DNA of 64,000 bases from Bog-473 sp963721585. Lineage in GTDB: Bacteria > Actinomycetota > Acidimicrobiia > Acidimicrobiales > RAAP-2. Under the pieces are notes generated by a model. That model ran no database searches, was not told the origin of the DNA, and saw only the letters and a program-made list of their open reading frames with translations. Each line of letters opens with the position of its first letter. Within the stretch, counting starts at the first letter, position 1. Positions 52,134-61,267 of the stretch are shown one piece after another. The position numbers were made by a program, and so were the translations under genes. Location of the stretch: the NCBI GenBank assembly GCA_963721585.1, contig CAVRJN010000008.1, positions 1-64,000 on the forward strand. Direction: 5' to 3'.

Positions 52134-53424
52134 CGGGCTCAGGAGCCGGCGTCCGACGGCGCCACCGTCCGCCGGCGCCGGCGCCGGCGGACGCATAGGG
52201 GACACTCCAGGTCGGTGCACGCACGACGCGCACCGCCGCCCCGATCAACAGGACGATGAAGGCCAGGACATCGGCGTTGCCCAGCGGGAGGAGCCAGCCC
52301 CGACCGGCGAAGCGAACCGCCGGCCCGTGCGGGACCCACCAGTAGGGGGCGGCCCACAAGAGCAGGGCCACGCCCAAGGCCCACCACTCGCCGGCGCGGG
52401 GCCGGTCCTCGGCCAGCGCCAGCCAGGCCACCAGGAGCACGATCCAGATGAAGTGGTGCGACCATGAGACCGGACTGGCGAGCGACTCGGTGGCCTCCAC
52501 CACCAGCAGTCCGAGGACCGGCGAGGAACGGCGGTAGGCCCCGGCGGCGATCAGGAGGCCCACCACGCCGACGGTGGCGACGATCACGAAGGTGGTGGGC
52601 GTCGTCAACGTGTGGCCGAGCATGCGTTCGGTCGCGCCGAGGATCCCCTGGTTGCCGATCCACGACAGCATGCCGGCGCGCTGGGGGTCATGGATGTAGT
52701 GCGTCCAGTAGGACCACGACGTGGAGGCGTTGAACGCGACGGCCAGCAGGGCGGCCGCCACGAACGAGGCGATGGCCCGTACGCCGGCCCGCCCCTGTCG
52801 GGTGAGGAAGAGATACGGGATCAAGATGATGGGAGTCACCTTGATGGCCGCGGCCAGCCCCACCAGGATTCCCCGCGGCAACGGCAGGTCCATCGTCAGG
52901 TCGGCCACGATCATGAGCGCCAGGATGATGTTGACCTGCCCGAGCAGGAGGGTCTGCCGCACCGGGTCGAAGAACAGCACCGGCAACACCAGGGCGAGGC
53001 CCCACCACAGGACAGTCCGCTTGTCGAGCGCACTGCACACGGCGCGCAGGCTGACGACGATCATGCCGAAGAGTGCGGCGAGGTTCACCCAGGAGAAGAC
53101 CACCTCGCAGGCGCGCACCGGGAAGTGGGCGAACGGTGCGAACAGCAGTGCAGAGAACGGCGGGTACGTGAAGCCCAGATGGTCGGTCGGGTAGGTGACG
53201 GTGAAGAGGTCGTTCGACGATGCGTGCGCGCCACCCAACAGGTAGGTGCTGAGGTCCAGCTGCTGGTGGAAGTAGGCCAGGATGGTCGACCCGACGAACG
53301 CCACGACCGCAGCGGCAGCGGGCCAGCCCCAACCACGTCCGGACGCGATCGCACCCATGCGCAGTGCCAAGGCATCGCCCGCCATCGCGCCGGGCTGACG
53401 TGGGGACCGGCGACGCTGCTGCAT
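52129..53424 (-). CDS. GT87-type polyprenyl-P-mannose mannosyltransferase
   Basis: A 431-residue polytopic membrane protein with about ten segments, of the DUF2029/GT87 family of alpha-1,2-mannosyltransferases that use polyprenyl-phosphate-mannose outside the membrane. The first periplasmic loop has the expected acidic start in a TVTYPTDHLGFTYPPFSALL stretch, with later LLLGQVNIILALMIVADLTM and AAAIKVTPIILIPYLFLTRQ, and SPVSWSHHFIWIVLLVAWLA near the C terminus. The start is the ATG at 53424, 11 bp after the ppk1 stop; a longer frame to 53469 overlaps ppk1. It depends on a Dpm1-type donor enzyme such as that at 47974. Confidence 0.85.
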   Translation of the reverse strand: MQQRRRSPRQPGAMAGDALALRMGAIASGRGWGWPAAAAVVAFVGSTILAYFHQQLDLSTYLLGGAHASSNDLFTVTYPTDHLGFTYPPFSALLFAPFAHFPVRACEVVFSWVNLAALFGMIVVSLRAVCSALDKRTVLWWGLALVLPVLFFDPVRQTLLLGQVNIILALMIVADLTMDLPLPRGILVGLAAAIKVTPIILIPYLFLTRQGRAGVRAIASFVAAALLAVAFNASTSWSYWTHYIHDPQRAGMLSWIGNQGILGATERMLGHTLTTPTTFVIVATVGVVGLLIAAGAYRRSSPVLGLLVVEATESLASPVSWSHHFIWIVLLVAWLALAEDRPRAGEWWALGVALLLWAAPYWWVPHGPAVRFAGRGWLLPLGNADVLAFIVLLIGAAVRVVRAPTWSVPYASAGAGAGGRWRRRTPAPEPG

Positions 53425-53434
53425 TTCGGCCTCG

Positions 53435-55699
53435 CTACGCGGGCGGCCTGGCCTCGTCACCCTCTCCAACGCGGAGGTCCGTGTCGAGCCGACGGCGGGC
53501 CCGCTCCCGCGCCAGCTCCTTGAGTCGTTCCTGCGAGCTCACCCCGTGGCGGTTGGGCACACGACGCCAGCGCCGGTCCGAACCGAGCTGCCACACGTTG
53601 GTCTCGTCGGCGAAGACGAGGTCCAGTACTTCGAAGAGCCGGGCCTGCAACTCGGGGTCTTGCACCGGAACCACGACCTCGACACGCCGGTCAAGGTTTC
53701 GCCCCATGAGGTCCGCCGAACCGATGAAGATCTTCAAAGGCAGACCAGGTCCGGCCGCCGGGTCGGCAGGGATGCCACCGAAGCGGTAGATCCTCGAATG
53801 CTCGAGGAAGCTGCCCACTATGGAACGGACCCGGATGCGCTCCGAAAGTTCCGGGATGCCGGGGCGCAGCCGGCACAGGCCGCGCACGGCGAGGTCGATC
53901 TGCACACCTGCTCCCGACGCCCGGTAGAGCGCGTCGATCATGGCTGCATCGGTCAGGCCGTTGAGCTTCAGGACGATGCGGCCCGCCGGTCCCGCGTCCG
54001 CTTGCTCTTCGATCATGGCCATGATGCGCTTGCGCACGGTCACCGGCGACACGAGGATCTGGCGGTAGTCGGCGTGTCTCGAGAACCCCGTCAGGTAATT
54101 GAAGAGCTCGCCGACATCGGCGCCGATCTCGGGGTCAGAGGTGAGCAGCCCGATGTCCTCGTAGATGCGGGCCGTCTTGGAGTTGTAGTTGCCCGTGCCG
54201 ACATGGCAGTACGGCCGCACGCCCTCCTCCTCCCGGCGCAGCACCAGCGCGGTCTTGGAGTGCGTCTTGAGGCCGACGATGCCGTAGACGACGTGCACGC
54301 CGACTTCTTCGAGCGCGCGCGCCCATCCGATGTTGGCTTCTTCGTCGAAGCGCGCCTTGAGCTCGATGATGGCAGCCACCTGCTTGCCGTTCTCGGCGGC
54401 CCGGATCAGCGCCGCCACAATCGGGCTGTCGCCCCCGGTGCGATAGAGCGTCTGCTTGATCCCCAGCACGGCCGGGTCCTCGGCGGCCATCGCGACGAAG
54501 GCCTCGACGGAGGTGGCGAACGAGTCATAGGGGTGGTGGACCAGCACGTCGCGCTCGCGCAACATGGCGAAGAACTCCGCCGGATCGTGTGCGGCCTGAG
54601 CCAGCCTGGGCGGCGTCATGGGCGTCCAGGTCTCGCCGTGCAGGTCGGGGCGGTCCAGCGCGTAGACGCCCCACAACCCGCTCAGGTCCAGTGGCGCACT
54701 GACACGGAAGACGCCGTCGGTGCCCACTTCGAGCTCTGTGGCCAAGAGGTCGGCCAGGTCCTGGCCCATGTCGGCCTCGACCTCGAGCCGCAGCGCCTTT
54801 CCGAAGCGGCGGCGGCGGAGCTCCATTTCGATGGCGACCAGCAGGTCGTCCGCCTCGTCCTCTTCGAGGGCGAGGTCGGCGTTCCGGGTGACCCTGAAGG
54901 CGTGGTGATGACCGATCGTCATCCCCGGGAACAGCGAGTCCAGGTGGGCGGCGATGACCTGCTCGAGCGGGACGAAGCGCTCCCCGTCGGGCATGACGAC
55001 GAAGCGGGGCAGGGCCGGGGGCACCTTGACCCGGGCGATGCGGCCCTCGCCCGAAGAAGGGTCCTGCACCTCGACCACCAGGTTCAGCGAGAGATTCGAG
55101 ATGTACGGGAAGGGGTGTCCGGGGTCGACGGCCAGCGGGGTCAGGACGGGATAGATCTGGCGCTGGAAGACCTCGACGAGGTGCTGGCGGTCCTCGTTGT
55201 CGAGCGAGGACCAGCTGGCGAAGCGGACACCGGCCTCGGCCAGGCCCGGCACGATGAGGTCCAAGAAGATGTGATCCTGGCGCCGCACGAGCTCTTCGAC
55301 CCTGGCCCTGATCATGGTGAGCTGCTCGCCGGGCCGCAGCCCGTCGACCGAACGGGTGCGCACCCCCGCCGCCACCTGATCCTCGAGTGCGGCGACCCGT
55401 ATTTGGTAGAACTCGTCGAGCAATTCCGAGAAGATGGCGAGGAACTTGGCCCGCTCCAACAAGGGGACGCTGTCGTCCTCGGCCAGGTCGAGCAGCCGGG
55501 CACCGAAGTCGAGGCGCGACTGCTCGCGGTTGGTGAAGCGCTGGTACCCGAACGCCTCGATCTGCTGATACGTCGGCACGGTGGGGTGCTCGACTTCGGC
55601 CCCCACCTGTCCAACACCCTGGCCTGGGGCAGGACCATCGCCCGTGACCTGGGGCTCCGGCTGCGCCTGGGGTTGGTGCTGAGGCTGGGTCTGGGTCAT
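53435..55699 (-). CDS. ppk1: Polyphosphate kinase 1
   Basis: Reversible synthesis of polyphosphate from ATP. It has 754 residues with the four PPK1 domains in order. The autophosphorylated histidine is H480 (VGLKTHSKTALVLRR), and the second phosphate-site histidine is in the VRSIVGSFLEHSRIYRFG region. Substrate-binding arginines are in IELKARFDEEANIGWARALE. The first 40 residues are a Gln/Pro-rich tail not conserved in the family. The start at 55699 leaves a divergent promoter gap of about 75 bp to the SEDS gene. Confidence 0.95.
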   Translation of the reverse strand: MTQTQPQHQPQAQPEPQVTGDGPAPGQGVGQVGAEVEHPTVPTYQQIEAFGYQRFTNREQSRLDFGARLLDLAEDDSVPLLERAKFLAIFSELLDEFYQIRVAALEDQVAAGVRTRSVDGLRPGEQLTMIRARVEELVRRQDHIFLDLIVPGLAEAGVRFASWSSLDNEDRQHLVEVFQRQIYPVLTPLAVDPGHPFPYISNLSLNLVVEVQDPSSGEGRIARVKVPPALPRFVVMPDGERFVPLEQVIAAHLDSLFPGMTIGHHHAFRVTRNADLALEEDEADDLLVAIEMELRRRRFGKALRLEVEADMGQDLADLLATELEVGTDGVFRVSAPLDLSGLWGVYALDRPDLHGETWTPMTPPRLAQAAHDPAEFFAMLRERDVLVHHPYDSFATSVEAFVAMAAEDPAVLGIKQTLYRTGGDSPIVAALIRAAENGKQVAAIIELKARFDEEANIGWARALEEVGVHVVYGIVGLKTHSKTALVLRREEEGVRPYCHVGTGNYNSKTARIYEDIGLLTSDPEIGADVGELFNYLTGFSRHADYRQILVSPVTVRKRIMAMIEEQADAGPAGRIVLKLNGLTDAAMIDALYRASGAGVQIDLAVRGLCRLRPGIPELSERIRVRSIVGSFLEHSRIYRFGGIPADPAAGPGLPLKIFIGSADLMGRNLDRRVEVVVPVQDPELQARLFEVLDLVFADETNVWQLGSDRRWRRVPNRHGVSSQERLKELARERARRRLDTDLRVGEGDEARPPA

Positions 55700-55774
55700 G
55701 GAAGGGGGTGCGACCGGTACGTCCGAAGCGGGATGTCACCCAGAATCCTACCCCCCACCACTACGATTCGCCCG

Positions 55775-57166
55775 GTGCCGTCCGTTGCCCGCCGCGCTCG
55801 CCGCACTCCTTTCCCGCGCTACGTCTTCGGCCCCAAGCCCAAGCGGCGGACCGAGCTGGGTCTGCTGCTCTTCGGCTCGCTGCTCATCGTGGCGCTCTAC
55901 GTCATTGCGGTCCTGGGGCAGAAGTCGAAGATCCCCGACAACATCGGGGCCTTCCTGGGCATCGTGCTCGGGCTGGCGTTGCTGGCTCACATGGCCAACC
56001 GGTGGCTGGCGCCCAACGCCAACGCGGTGATCCTGCCCCTGGCCGTCCTGCTCAACGGGATCGGCTACGTCGTCATCGCTCGCTGGGATCCCGGACAGGC
56101 CAGGGGTCAGGCGGCCTGGGCGGCGCTGGGCGTGCTGCTCTACATCGGCACCCTGCTCGTGGTGCGCTACTCACGCGATCTGGAGCGCTACCGCTACCTG
56201 CTGTTGCTGGTAGCGGGACTCTTCCTGGTCGCGCCGCTCTTCTTCTCGCCGATCTACGGCGCGCGCTTGTGGGTGCACGTCGGCAGCCTGGAATTCCAGC
56301 CGATCGAATTCTCCAAGATCCTCCTGTGCATCTTCTTCGCCTCCTACTTCGCGGAGAACAAGGAGATGCTCTCGATCCCGACGGCCCAGATCGGCAACCG
56401 CCTCTACCTCGACCCCCGGCCCCTGATCCCGATCCTGGTCGCCTGGGGCGCTGCCATGGCCGTGATCGGCCTCGAGGACGACGTCGGCTTCGCCGCGCTG
56501 CTCTTCGTCCTCTTCATCGGCCTGCTCTGGGTGGCCACGGGGCGCGTCGGCTACCTGGTGCTCGGGTTGGTGCTCTTCGGCGTGGGTGCGTATGTCGCGG
56601 CCCGATACTTCAGCCAGGTGCATCTGCGGGTGGACCAGTGGCAGAACCCATGGCCCACGGCGAAGAATCCGGGCAACACCCAGTTGAGCGAGGCCTGGTT
56701 CAGCCTCGGGACCGGAGGCGTCGGGGGGACGGGTCTCGGCTTGGCCCCGCACTTCGTGGGAGCCGTTCCGGAGCTGACGAGCGACATGATCTTCGCCGCC
56801 ATCGGGACCGAGATGGGCCTGATCGGCTGTACCGCCGTCGTGGCGGCCTTCGTCCTCCTGGTCGGCGCCGGTTTCCGGGTGGCACAGACGGCGCGCTCGG
56901 ACTTCTCACGCCTGATGGCGACGGGGCTGACGCTGATCCTCGGCTTCCAGGCGTTCTTCATCATGGCGGGCGTGGTGCGGCTGCTGCCCTTCACCGGCAT
57001 CACCCTGCCGTTCGTGGCCTACGGCGGATCCTCGTTGTTGGCCAACTACATCCTGATCGCCTTGATGTTGCGCATTTCCGACGAGGGCGCCGTGGCCCAG
57101 GCGCAAATGCAGTCCGCCGGGGCGGCCGCCGGGCCGGGCGAACGTCCGATGGTCCCGGCTCGCTGA
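55775..57166 (+). CDS. SEDS-family protein (FtsW/RodA-type), first copy
   Basis: A 463-residue polytopic glycosyltransferase of the SEDS family, which polymerises lipid II. About ten membrane segments are seen. The conserved acidic residue lies in VIGLEDDVGFAALLFVLFIG. Other signature regions are GARLWVHVGSLEFQPIEFSK, AWFSLGTGGVGGTGLGLAPH and LPFVAYGGSSLLANY. The start is the GTG at 55775; an ATG at 55733 is in frame. It resembles the actinobacterial RodA branch. No penicillin-binding protein gene is adjacent. A second SEDS gene lies at 59112. Confidence 0.88.
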   Translation: MPSVARRARRTPFPRYVFGPKPKRRTELGLLLFGSLLIVALYVIAVLGQKSKIPDNIGAFLGIVLGLALLAHMANRWLAPNANAVILPLAVLLNGIGYVVIARWDPGQARGQAAWAALGVLLYIGTLLVVRYSRDLERYRYLLLLVAGLFLVAPLFFSPIYGARLWVHVGSLEFQPIEFSKILLCIFFASYFAENKEMLSIPTAQIGNRLYLDPRPLIPILVAWGAAMAVIGLEDDVGFAALLFVLFIGLLWVATGRVGYLVLGLVLFGVGAYVAARYFSQVHLRVDQWQNPWPTAKNPGNTQLSEAWFSLGTGGVGGTGLGLAPHFVGAVPELTSDMIFAAIGTEMGLIGCTAVVAAFVLLVGAGFRVAQTARSDFSRLMATGLTLILGFQAFFIMAGVVRLLPFTGITLPFVAYGGSSLLANYILIALMLRISDEGAVAQAQMQSAGAAAGPGERPMVPAR

Positions 57167-57251
57167 GGGCAGATCACCGGTCGGTTCGGAGCGCCACCGG
57201 CAGCGCGTCACGCTCGGCGGACGCGCGCTCCTCGTCCCCGCGTGGCCGCCG

Positions 57252-57621
57252 TCACGGCGTCCCGACTGGGCCGTCCGGTGCCTTCCCGTCCGAACCGCCG
57301 GCCACTTCATACGACCAGAGCTCGGACGAGACCGACACCGGGCCGCCGTGCGGCGAGGGCCGGTCGGCGCCGGCGTGGCCGTGGGCGAAGGCGGGCGAGG
57401 ACACCCACTTGTTGAACGACTCCTCGTCGCGCCAGCGGGTGACCACGAGCCACTGCAGGCGATCATCCGTGGGACGGAGCAGCTCGAACCCTTCGAAGCC
57501 GTCCTGGTCGTCGACGGCGCCCGCGCGAGCCGCGAAGCGGCGGGCGAGCTCGTCGCCCGAAATTCTCGGGCACGGTGATGGCGTTGATCTTGATCAGCGT
57601 CGGTCTTTCACCAGCAGTCAT
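57252..57621 (-). pseudogene. Antibiotic-biosynthesis-monooxygenase (ABM) domain protein, frameshifted
   Basis: The ABM fold is readable in two registers. The first, from the ATG at 57621, is IKINAITVPEN. After an extra T in the TTT near 57560 the second reads DELARRFAARAGAVDDQDGF, EGFELLRPTDDRLQWLVVTR, then WRDEESFNKWVSSPAFAHGH to the stop at 57252. Joined, it is an HmoA/YgiN-like protein of about 122 residues with the normal strand-helix order. Such proteins degrade haem or act as small monooxygenases. The one-base difference may be a sequencing indel. Confidence 0.65.
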
Positions 57622-57728
57622 GGCACCTCACCAGGGGATCGGAGACGTAGGGATCTTGGCACGTCCGGTCTGGTCACGGTGCTCCAGCCCACCGGGGTGG
57701 GTGCCGACATCCGATACTTTGGCCGGGG

Positions 57729-58400
57729 CTATGCGACTTCGACGCCCTGGCCGATCAGGACCACACCGAAGATCAGGAACAGCACTGACATGACGGTCGC
57801 ATTGTTCTGAGCCAGCCACACTTTCCATTCCTGGAGAACCCTGGGTGATCGATCTCCGAGGAATGCCGTCACCAAGATCGGTGCCGCAACCCCCAAGGCG
57901 GCGATCAGGACGTAGATGGTGATCGCGCCGATTTGCTGCCCGCGTGAGACGGCCGCAGCCGCAATGGTGGCTGCGGCAGCAAGGCCCACGACCACGTTCT
58001 TCGGATTGACGGATCCCAGCGCCAGACCTGTGCCCAAGGATCGTCCGGGCCCAAATCCGACGATCCCATCCATCCACTTCGGCATCACCCCCTCCTCACC
58101 AGCTCGGGGTCGGCCGCGGAACTTTCGGAAGGCTGCCACCAGGAGATACGCCCCGAGCGCCAGTTTCAGAACGGCCACCCAGGTCGAATGCCCAGAGCCG
58201 GGAGAGACATCGACTGCCTCTGCGACGGCCACGAAGCCAACGAGCACGGCGGCGACGCCGGCGATGAACCCGACGAAGAAGCACGATGCGTTGACCAAGG
58301 GTCTCTTGGTGAAGAGCAAGAGGATGACGGGAATGACGTTGATCGGCGAGATGGTCACCACCAACGCAAGGGGAAGTATCTCCCCGACAACGACCTTCAC
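57729..58400 (-). CDS. GAP-family (SfLAP-like) membrane protein
   Basis: A 223-residue protein with six membrane segments in a 3+3 arrangement, as in the LysE-like SfLAP/GAP family. The first part is EILPLALVVTISPINVIPVI, with FFVGFIAGVAAVLVGFVAVA, and the second part GLALGSVNPKNVVVGLAAAA shows the family Asn-Pro-Lys motif. Mycobacterial relatives help export sulfolipids or glycopeptidolipids. No clear partner gene is adjacent. It starts at the ATG at 58400 on the minus strand, about 100 bp beyond the hairpin at 58502. Confidence 0.8.
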   Translation of the reverse strand: MKVVVGEILPLALVVTISPINVIPVILLLFTKRPLVNASCFFVGFIAGVAAVLVGFVAVAEAVDVSPGSGHSTWVAVLKLALGAYLLVAAFRKFRGRPRAGEEGVMPKWMDGIVGFGPGRSLGTGLALGSVNPKNVVVGLAAAATIAAAAVSRGQQIGAITIYVLIAALGVAAPILVTAFLGDRSPRVLQEWKVWLAQNNATVMSVLFLIFGVVLIGQGVEVA

Positions 58401-58501
58401 CGATAGCTCCTCTCAGATTCGTGCAGGCGAAGCGAACAGGTCGCGGGTCCCCGCCGAGGACTCTCAGTCACAGTGTCCCGGCACGCCGGTCAGGGAAGGG
58501 A

Positions 58502-58520
58502 GACCCTCTCCGTGAGGGTC
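58502..58520 (-). terminator. Hairpin after the bifunctional-nuclease gene
   Basis: GACCCTC (58502-58508) pairs perfectly with GAGGGTC (58514-58520) around a TCCGT loop, 70 bp after the stop of the BFN-domain gene. No U-tract follows. Confidence 0.5.
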
Positions 58521-58528
58521 ATGACCCC

Positions 58529-58551
58529 ATCAGATCAGATCAGATCAGATC
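58529..58551. repeat. Tandem ATCAG repeat
   Basis: ATCAG is repeated four times and ends with a partial copy (ATC). It sits directly before the G-tract at 58552 and after the terminator-like hairpin. Short-period repeats like this vary in copy number by slippage. Confidence 0.8.
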
Positions 58552-58575
58552 GGGGGCGGGGGCGGGGGCGGGAGG
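58552..58575 (+). other. G-quadruplex-forming G-tract
   Basis: Three G5 runs and a G3 run separated by single cytosines (58552-58572), then AGG. Four or more G-runs with one-base loops fit the strongest class of intramolecular quadruplex. It is on the + strand, 18 bp after the stop of the minus-strand BFN gene, so the transcript itself carries the C-rich complement. A role in transcription ending or as a slippage site is possible but untested. Confidence 0.6.
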
Positions 58576-58590
58576 CCCGACGGCGGCGGC

Positions 58591-59115
58591 CTACGGCTCG
58601 GGGCCGGGGTCGCCCCCGCCGGTGACGGGCACGACGTCGCCCGCCTCGTCGAGGAGGCGTTCGTCGACCAGGATCGGCGCCGGCACCGGCATGCGCAATG
58701 CGAGCACGATCCCGTCAGAAGGGCGGCAGTCCACCCGCACGCGGCCGGCGGGGGTCATGAGGTCGAGCTCGGCCAGGAGGTTTCCCTCGTCGCGTCCGAC
58801 CAGGCGCAGGGCGATCACGTCGATGCGCGCCTCTTGCAGCACGTGCATGAAGAGCTCATGGGTCATCGGCCGGCGCGAGTCCATGCGCCGGAGGGCCTGG
58901 GCCATGGCGGTGCCCTCCGGTAGGCCGACCGGGAAGACGAGCGCCCGCATCGGGGGTTCGGACTCCACCAGGGTGACGGACGGGTAGGTCGAGGGCAGAT
59001 CGAGCGTGACGTCCTCGACATCCATGACCCGGAACGCCGGCAAGACCGGCAGGGGCGGCTGGGCCACCTCCGCAGCAGCGGGCTCGGACGCGGCTTGGGG
59101 CTGCACGTCGGTCAT
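58591..59115 (-). CDS. Bifunctional-nuclease (BFN/DUF151) domain protein
   Basis: A 174-residue protein whose core (about 30-150) follows the BFN pattern: FRVMDVEDVTLDLPSTYPSV, VLVESEPPM-type TLVESEPPMRALVFPVGLPE, RRPMTHELFMHVLQEARIDV and VDCRPSDGIVLALRMPVPAP. Flanks are Ala/Pro-rich and acidic. Homologues have DNase and RNase activity in plants and archaea-like contexts; in actinobacteria the role is unclear. The ATG at 59115 overlaps the rodA stop (ATGA). Confidence 0.85.
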   Translation of the reverse strand: MTDVQPQAASEPAAAEVAQPPLPVLPAFRVMDVEDVTLDLPSTYPSVTLVESEPPMRALVFPVGLPEGTAMAQALRRMDSRRPMTHELFMHVLQEARIDVIALRLVGRDEGNLLAELDLMTPAGRVRVDCRPSDGIVLALRMPVPAPILVDERLLDEAGDVVPVTGGGDPGPEP

Positions 59116-60263
59116 CGGAACTTTCTCCGTGCCCCGACGCTCAACGCCAGGCCGACAGCGCCGAAGAACACCAGCACAGCGGTCCCTCCGTAACTGACGA
59201 ACGGGAGCGGAATGCCGGTGATGGGCATGATCCCCATCGTCATCCCGGCGTTCTGGAAGACGCTGAAGGCGATGAACGCGAACAGCCCGCTGCAGATCAG
59301 CCGGCCGAAGGTGTCCCGCGCCACCACCGCGGCGTGCAGCACCCGCCACGCGATCACGCCGAGGAGCCCCAAGACGGCGACAGAGCCGACGAAGCCCAGC
59401 TGCTCGGCCACCGCGGTGAAGATGAAGTCGGTCTGCTGCTCGGGCACGTAGCCGAGGTTGGTCTCGACCCCGTGTCCGATGCCCGACCCGAACAGACCGC
59501 CCGACCCGATGGCATTCTTCGCCTGTTGCGTGTTGTAGATCGCCGACTGGACGTAGGGGTTCGTGCTGTGGGAGTTGGGATTCAAGAACGTGGTGAGGCG
59601 CGCGATCTGGTAATGGTGCAGCAGTCCGGTCTCGATGGCGACGACCGCGAAGAGCGCCGTGCCCACGAGCAGCATGACCAGGATCCTGATCGGCAGGCCC
59701 GCCACCGCCAGCAGGACGAGCGTCACGATGATCATGATCATCGCCGTCCCGAGGTCCGGTTGCAGCAGCACCAGGACGATCGGGATGCCGGCCATGATGA
59801 GCAGCCGGAAGACATCGCGCCACGCCAAGCCGTCCGCCTCCCGGCGCGCGCAGTACGCCGACACGGCCAGGACGAGCGCGAGCACCGCGAACTCCGACGG
59901 CTGCAACTGCAGGGGGCCCAGGCTGAACCAGCGCGCCGCGCCCTGGGCGCTGCTGCCGACCACGAAGACCCCCAGCAGGGCCAGGATGATCAGCCAGTAG
60001 AGGATATTGGTGATCGGCTCGAGGCGCCGGTAGTCGATCAGGGCGACCACGACCATGACGACGATCCCCAGCACGACGAAGAGCCCCTGCTTCTTCAAGA
60101 AGGTCTTGGGATCCTCGCCCTGGGCGAGCAGGGACCCACGGGTGGCCGTATAGACCATCACGACCCCGATGACCGAGACCAGCAGGGTGGCGACGAGAAG
60201 GATGAGGTCGAACGGAGGGACGTTGCGCCGGGTGGCAACGTGGGTTCGGGCGAGTGTGGTCAT
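59112..60263 (-). CDS. rodA: Rod-shape-determining SEDS protein RodA
   Basis: A 383-residue peptidoglycan polymerase of the SEDS family with ten membrane segments. The conserved aspartate lies in VLVLLQPDLGTAMIMIIVTL. Further family regions are GAARWFSLGPLQLQPSEFA, GSGGLFGSGIGHGVETNLGY, VPEQQTDFIFTAVAEQLGFV and GIPLPFVSYGGTAVLVFFG. The ATG at 60263 is preferred; the longer frame overlaps the divergent MscS gene region. It is coupled to the downstream BFN gene. Confidence 0.92.
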   Translation of the reverse strand: MTTLARTHVATRRNVPPFDLILLVATLLVSVIGVVMVYTATRGSLLAQGEDPKTFLKKQGLFVVLGIVVMVVVALIDYRRLEPITNILYWLIILALLGVFVVGSSAQGAARWFSLGPLQLQPSEFAVLALVLAVSAYCARREADGLAWRDVFRLLIMAGIPIVLVLLQPDLGTAMIMIIVTLVLLAVAGLPIRILVMLLVGTALFAVVAIETGLLHHYQIARLTTFLNPNSHSTNPYVQSAIYNTQQAKNAIGSGGLFGSGIGHGVETNLGYVPEQQTDFIFTAVAEQLGFVGSVAVLGLLGVIAWRVLHAAVVARDTFGRLICSGLFAFIAFSVFQNAGMTMGIMPITGIPLPFVSYGGTAVLVFFGAVGLALSVGARRKFR

Positions 60264-60292
60264 AACGCGGATTCGAGGACAGAATACCGGCC

Positions 60293-61261
60293 GTGACCCC
60301 ACCCTCCCTGGCGCCGCTCCCTGCCCTGGTGGGCACCTTGCGCTCGTCCAGCAGTACCAATCAGGTCGACCAAGGCGGGGGCTGGCTGTACCACCTGCTG
60401 ACCAAGCTCGGAGTCAGCCCGGACACGGCATCGACGGTCACCGACCTGATCGTGCGGCCGCTCGGCATCCTGATCGTCGTCATCATCGCGATCATCGTGG
60501 CCCGGTTGGGCAGCCGGCTCATCCGGCGCCTCCTCGAGCGCGTGGCCAACCAGGCGGCCAACCGCTCCGGTTCCGCCCGGGCGGCCCGCGTCAGCACCAT
60601 GTCCGGGGTCGTCGCCAACGTCTGGCGATTCTTCGTGTTCATCGTGACGGGCGCCATCGTGCTCGGCATGCTCGGCATCAACCTGACGCCGCTGCTCGCC
60701 AGCGCCACCATCATCGGCGCCACGCTGGGATTCGGCGCGCAACAGATCGTGCGCGACTACTTCTCCGGGATCCTGATGACGGTGGAGGACCAATACAACG
60801 TCGGCGATTCGGTCGTGGTCGGCGACATGACCGGGGTCGTCGAGGAGGTGACCTTGCGCCTCACCCGCTTCCGCGGCGCCGACGGCACCGTCTTCATCAT
60901 CCCCAACGGCGACATCCGCCTCGTCGGCAACCTCTCACGGGGGTGGGCGCGCGCCATCGTCGACCTCACCCTGCCGGGGGCCGATGCCGCCGACATCGAC
61001 ACGGTGCGCGACGTGATTGCCGCCGCGGCGCACGAAGTGGCAACGAGTCCAGCCTTTGCGGGGCACTGCACCGAACCGCCGGTCCTCGTCGGGTCCGAAC
61101 GCGCCGACGCGACCACGATCACTCTGCGCGTCACCCTGCTCACCATTCCTTCACAGCGCGATCCGCTGACCCGCGCCCTGCGCGAAACGACGCTGGAGGC
61201 GCTGGCGAAGGCATCCCTCTGGCCGGTCGCGGTCGAGCCGCCCGCCACGCCGGCGGCCTGA
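60293..61261 (+). CDS. MscS-type mechanosensitive channel
   Basis: A 322-residue small-conductance channel. TM segments include LIVRPLGILIVVIIAIIVAR and FFVFIVTGAIVLGMLGINLT. The pore helix region is LLASATIIGATLGFGAQQIV with the Ala/Gly packing of MscS TM3. The beta domain follows (YNVGDSVVVGDMTGVVEEVT, LRLTRFRGADGTVFIIPNG), and a C-terminal alpha/beta domain closes the protein. It is divergent from rodA with about 29 bp between starts. It releases solutes on hypo-osmotic shock. Confidence 0.9.
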   Translation: MTPPSLAPLPALVGTLRSSSSTNQVDQGGGWLYHLLTKLGVSPDTASTVTDLIVRPLGILIVVIIAIIVARLGSRLIRRLLERVANQAANRSGSARAARVSTMSGVVANVWRFFVFIVTGAIVLGMLGINLTPLLASATIIGATLGFGAQQIVRDYFSGILMTVEDQYNVGDSVVVGDMTGVVEEVTLRLTRFRGADGTVFIIPNGDIRLVGNLSRGWARAIVDLTLPGADAADIDTVRDVIAAAAHEVATSPAFAGHCTEPPVLVGSERADATTITLRVTLLTIPSQRDPLTRALRETTLEALAKASLWPVAVEPPATPAA

Positions 61262-61267
61262 GGAGCT

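Noticed and set aside
53546..55732. Long upstream extension of the first SEDS gene on the plus strand
   Set aside because: It is antisense to ppk1. The real protein begins near 55733-55775, where membrane segments start.
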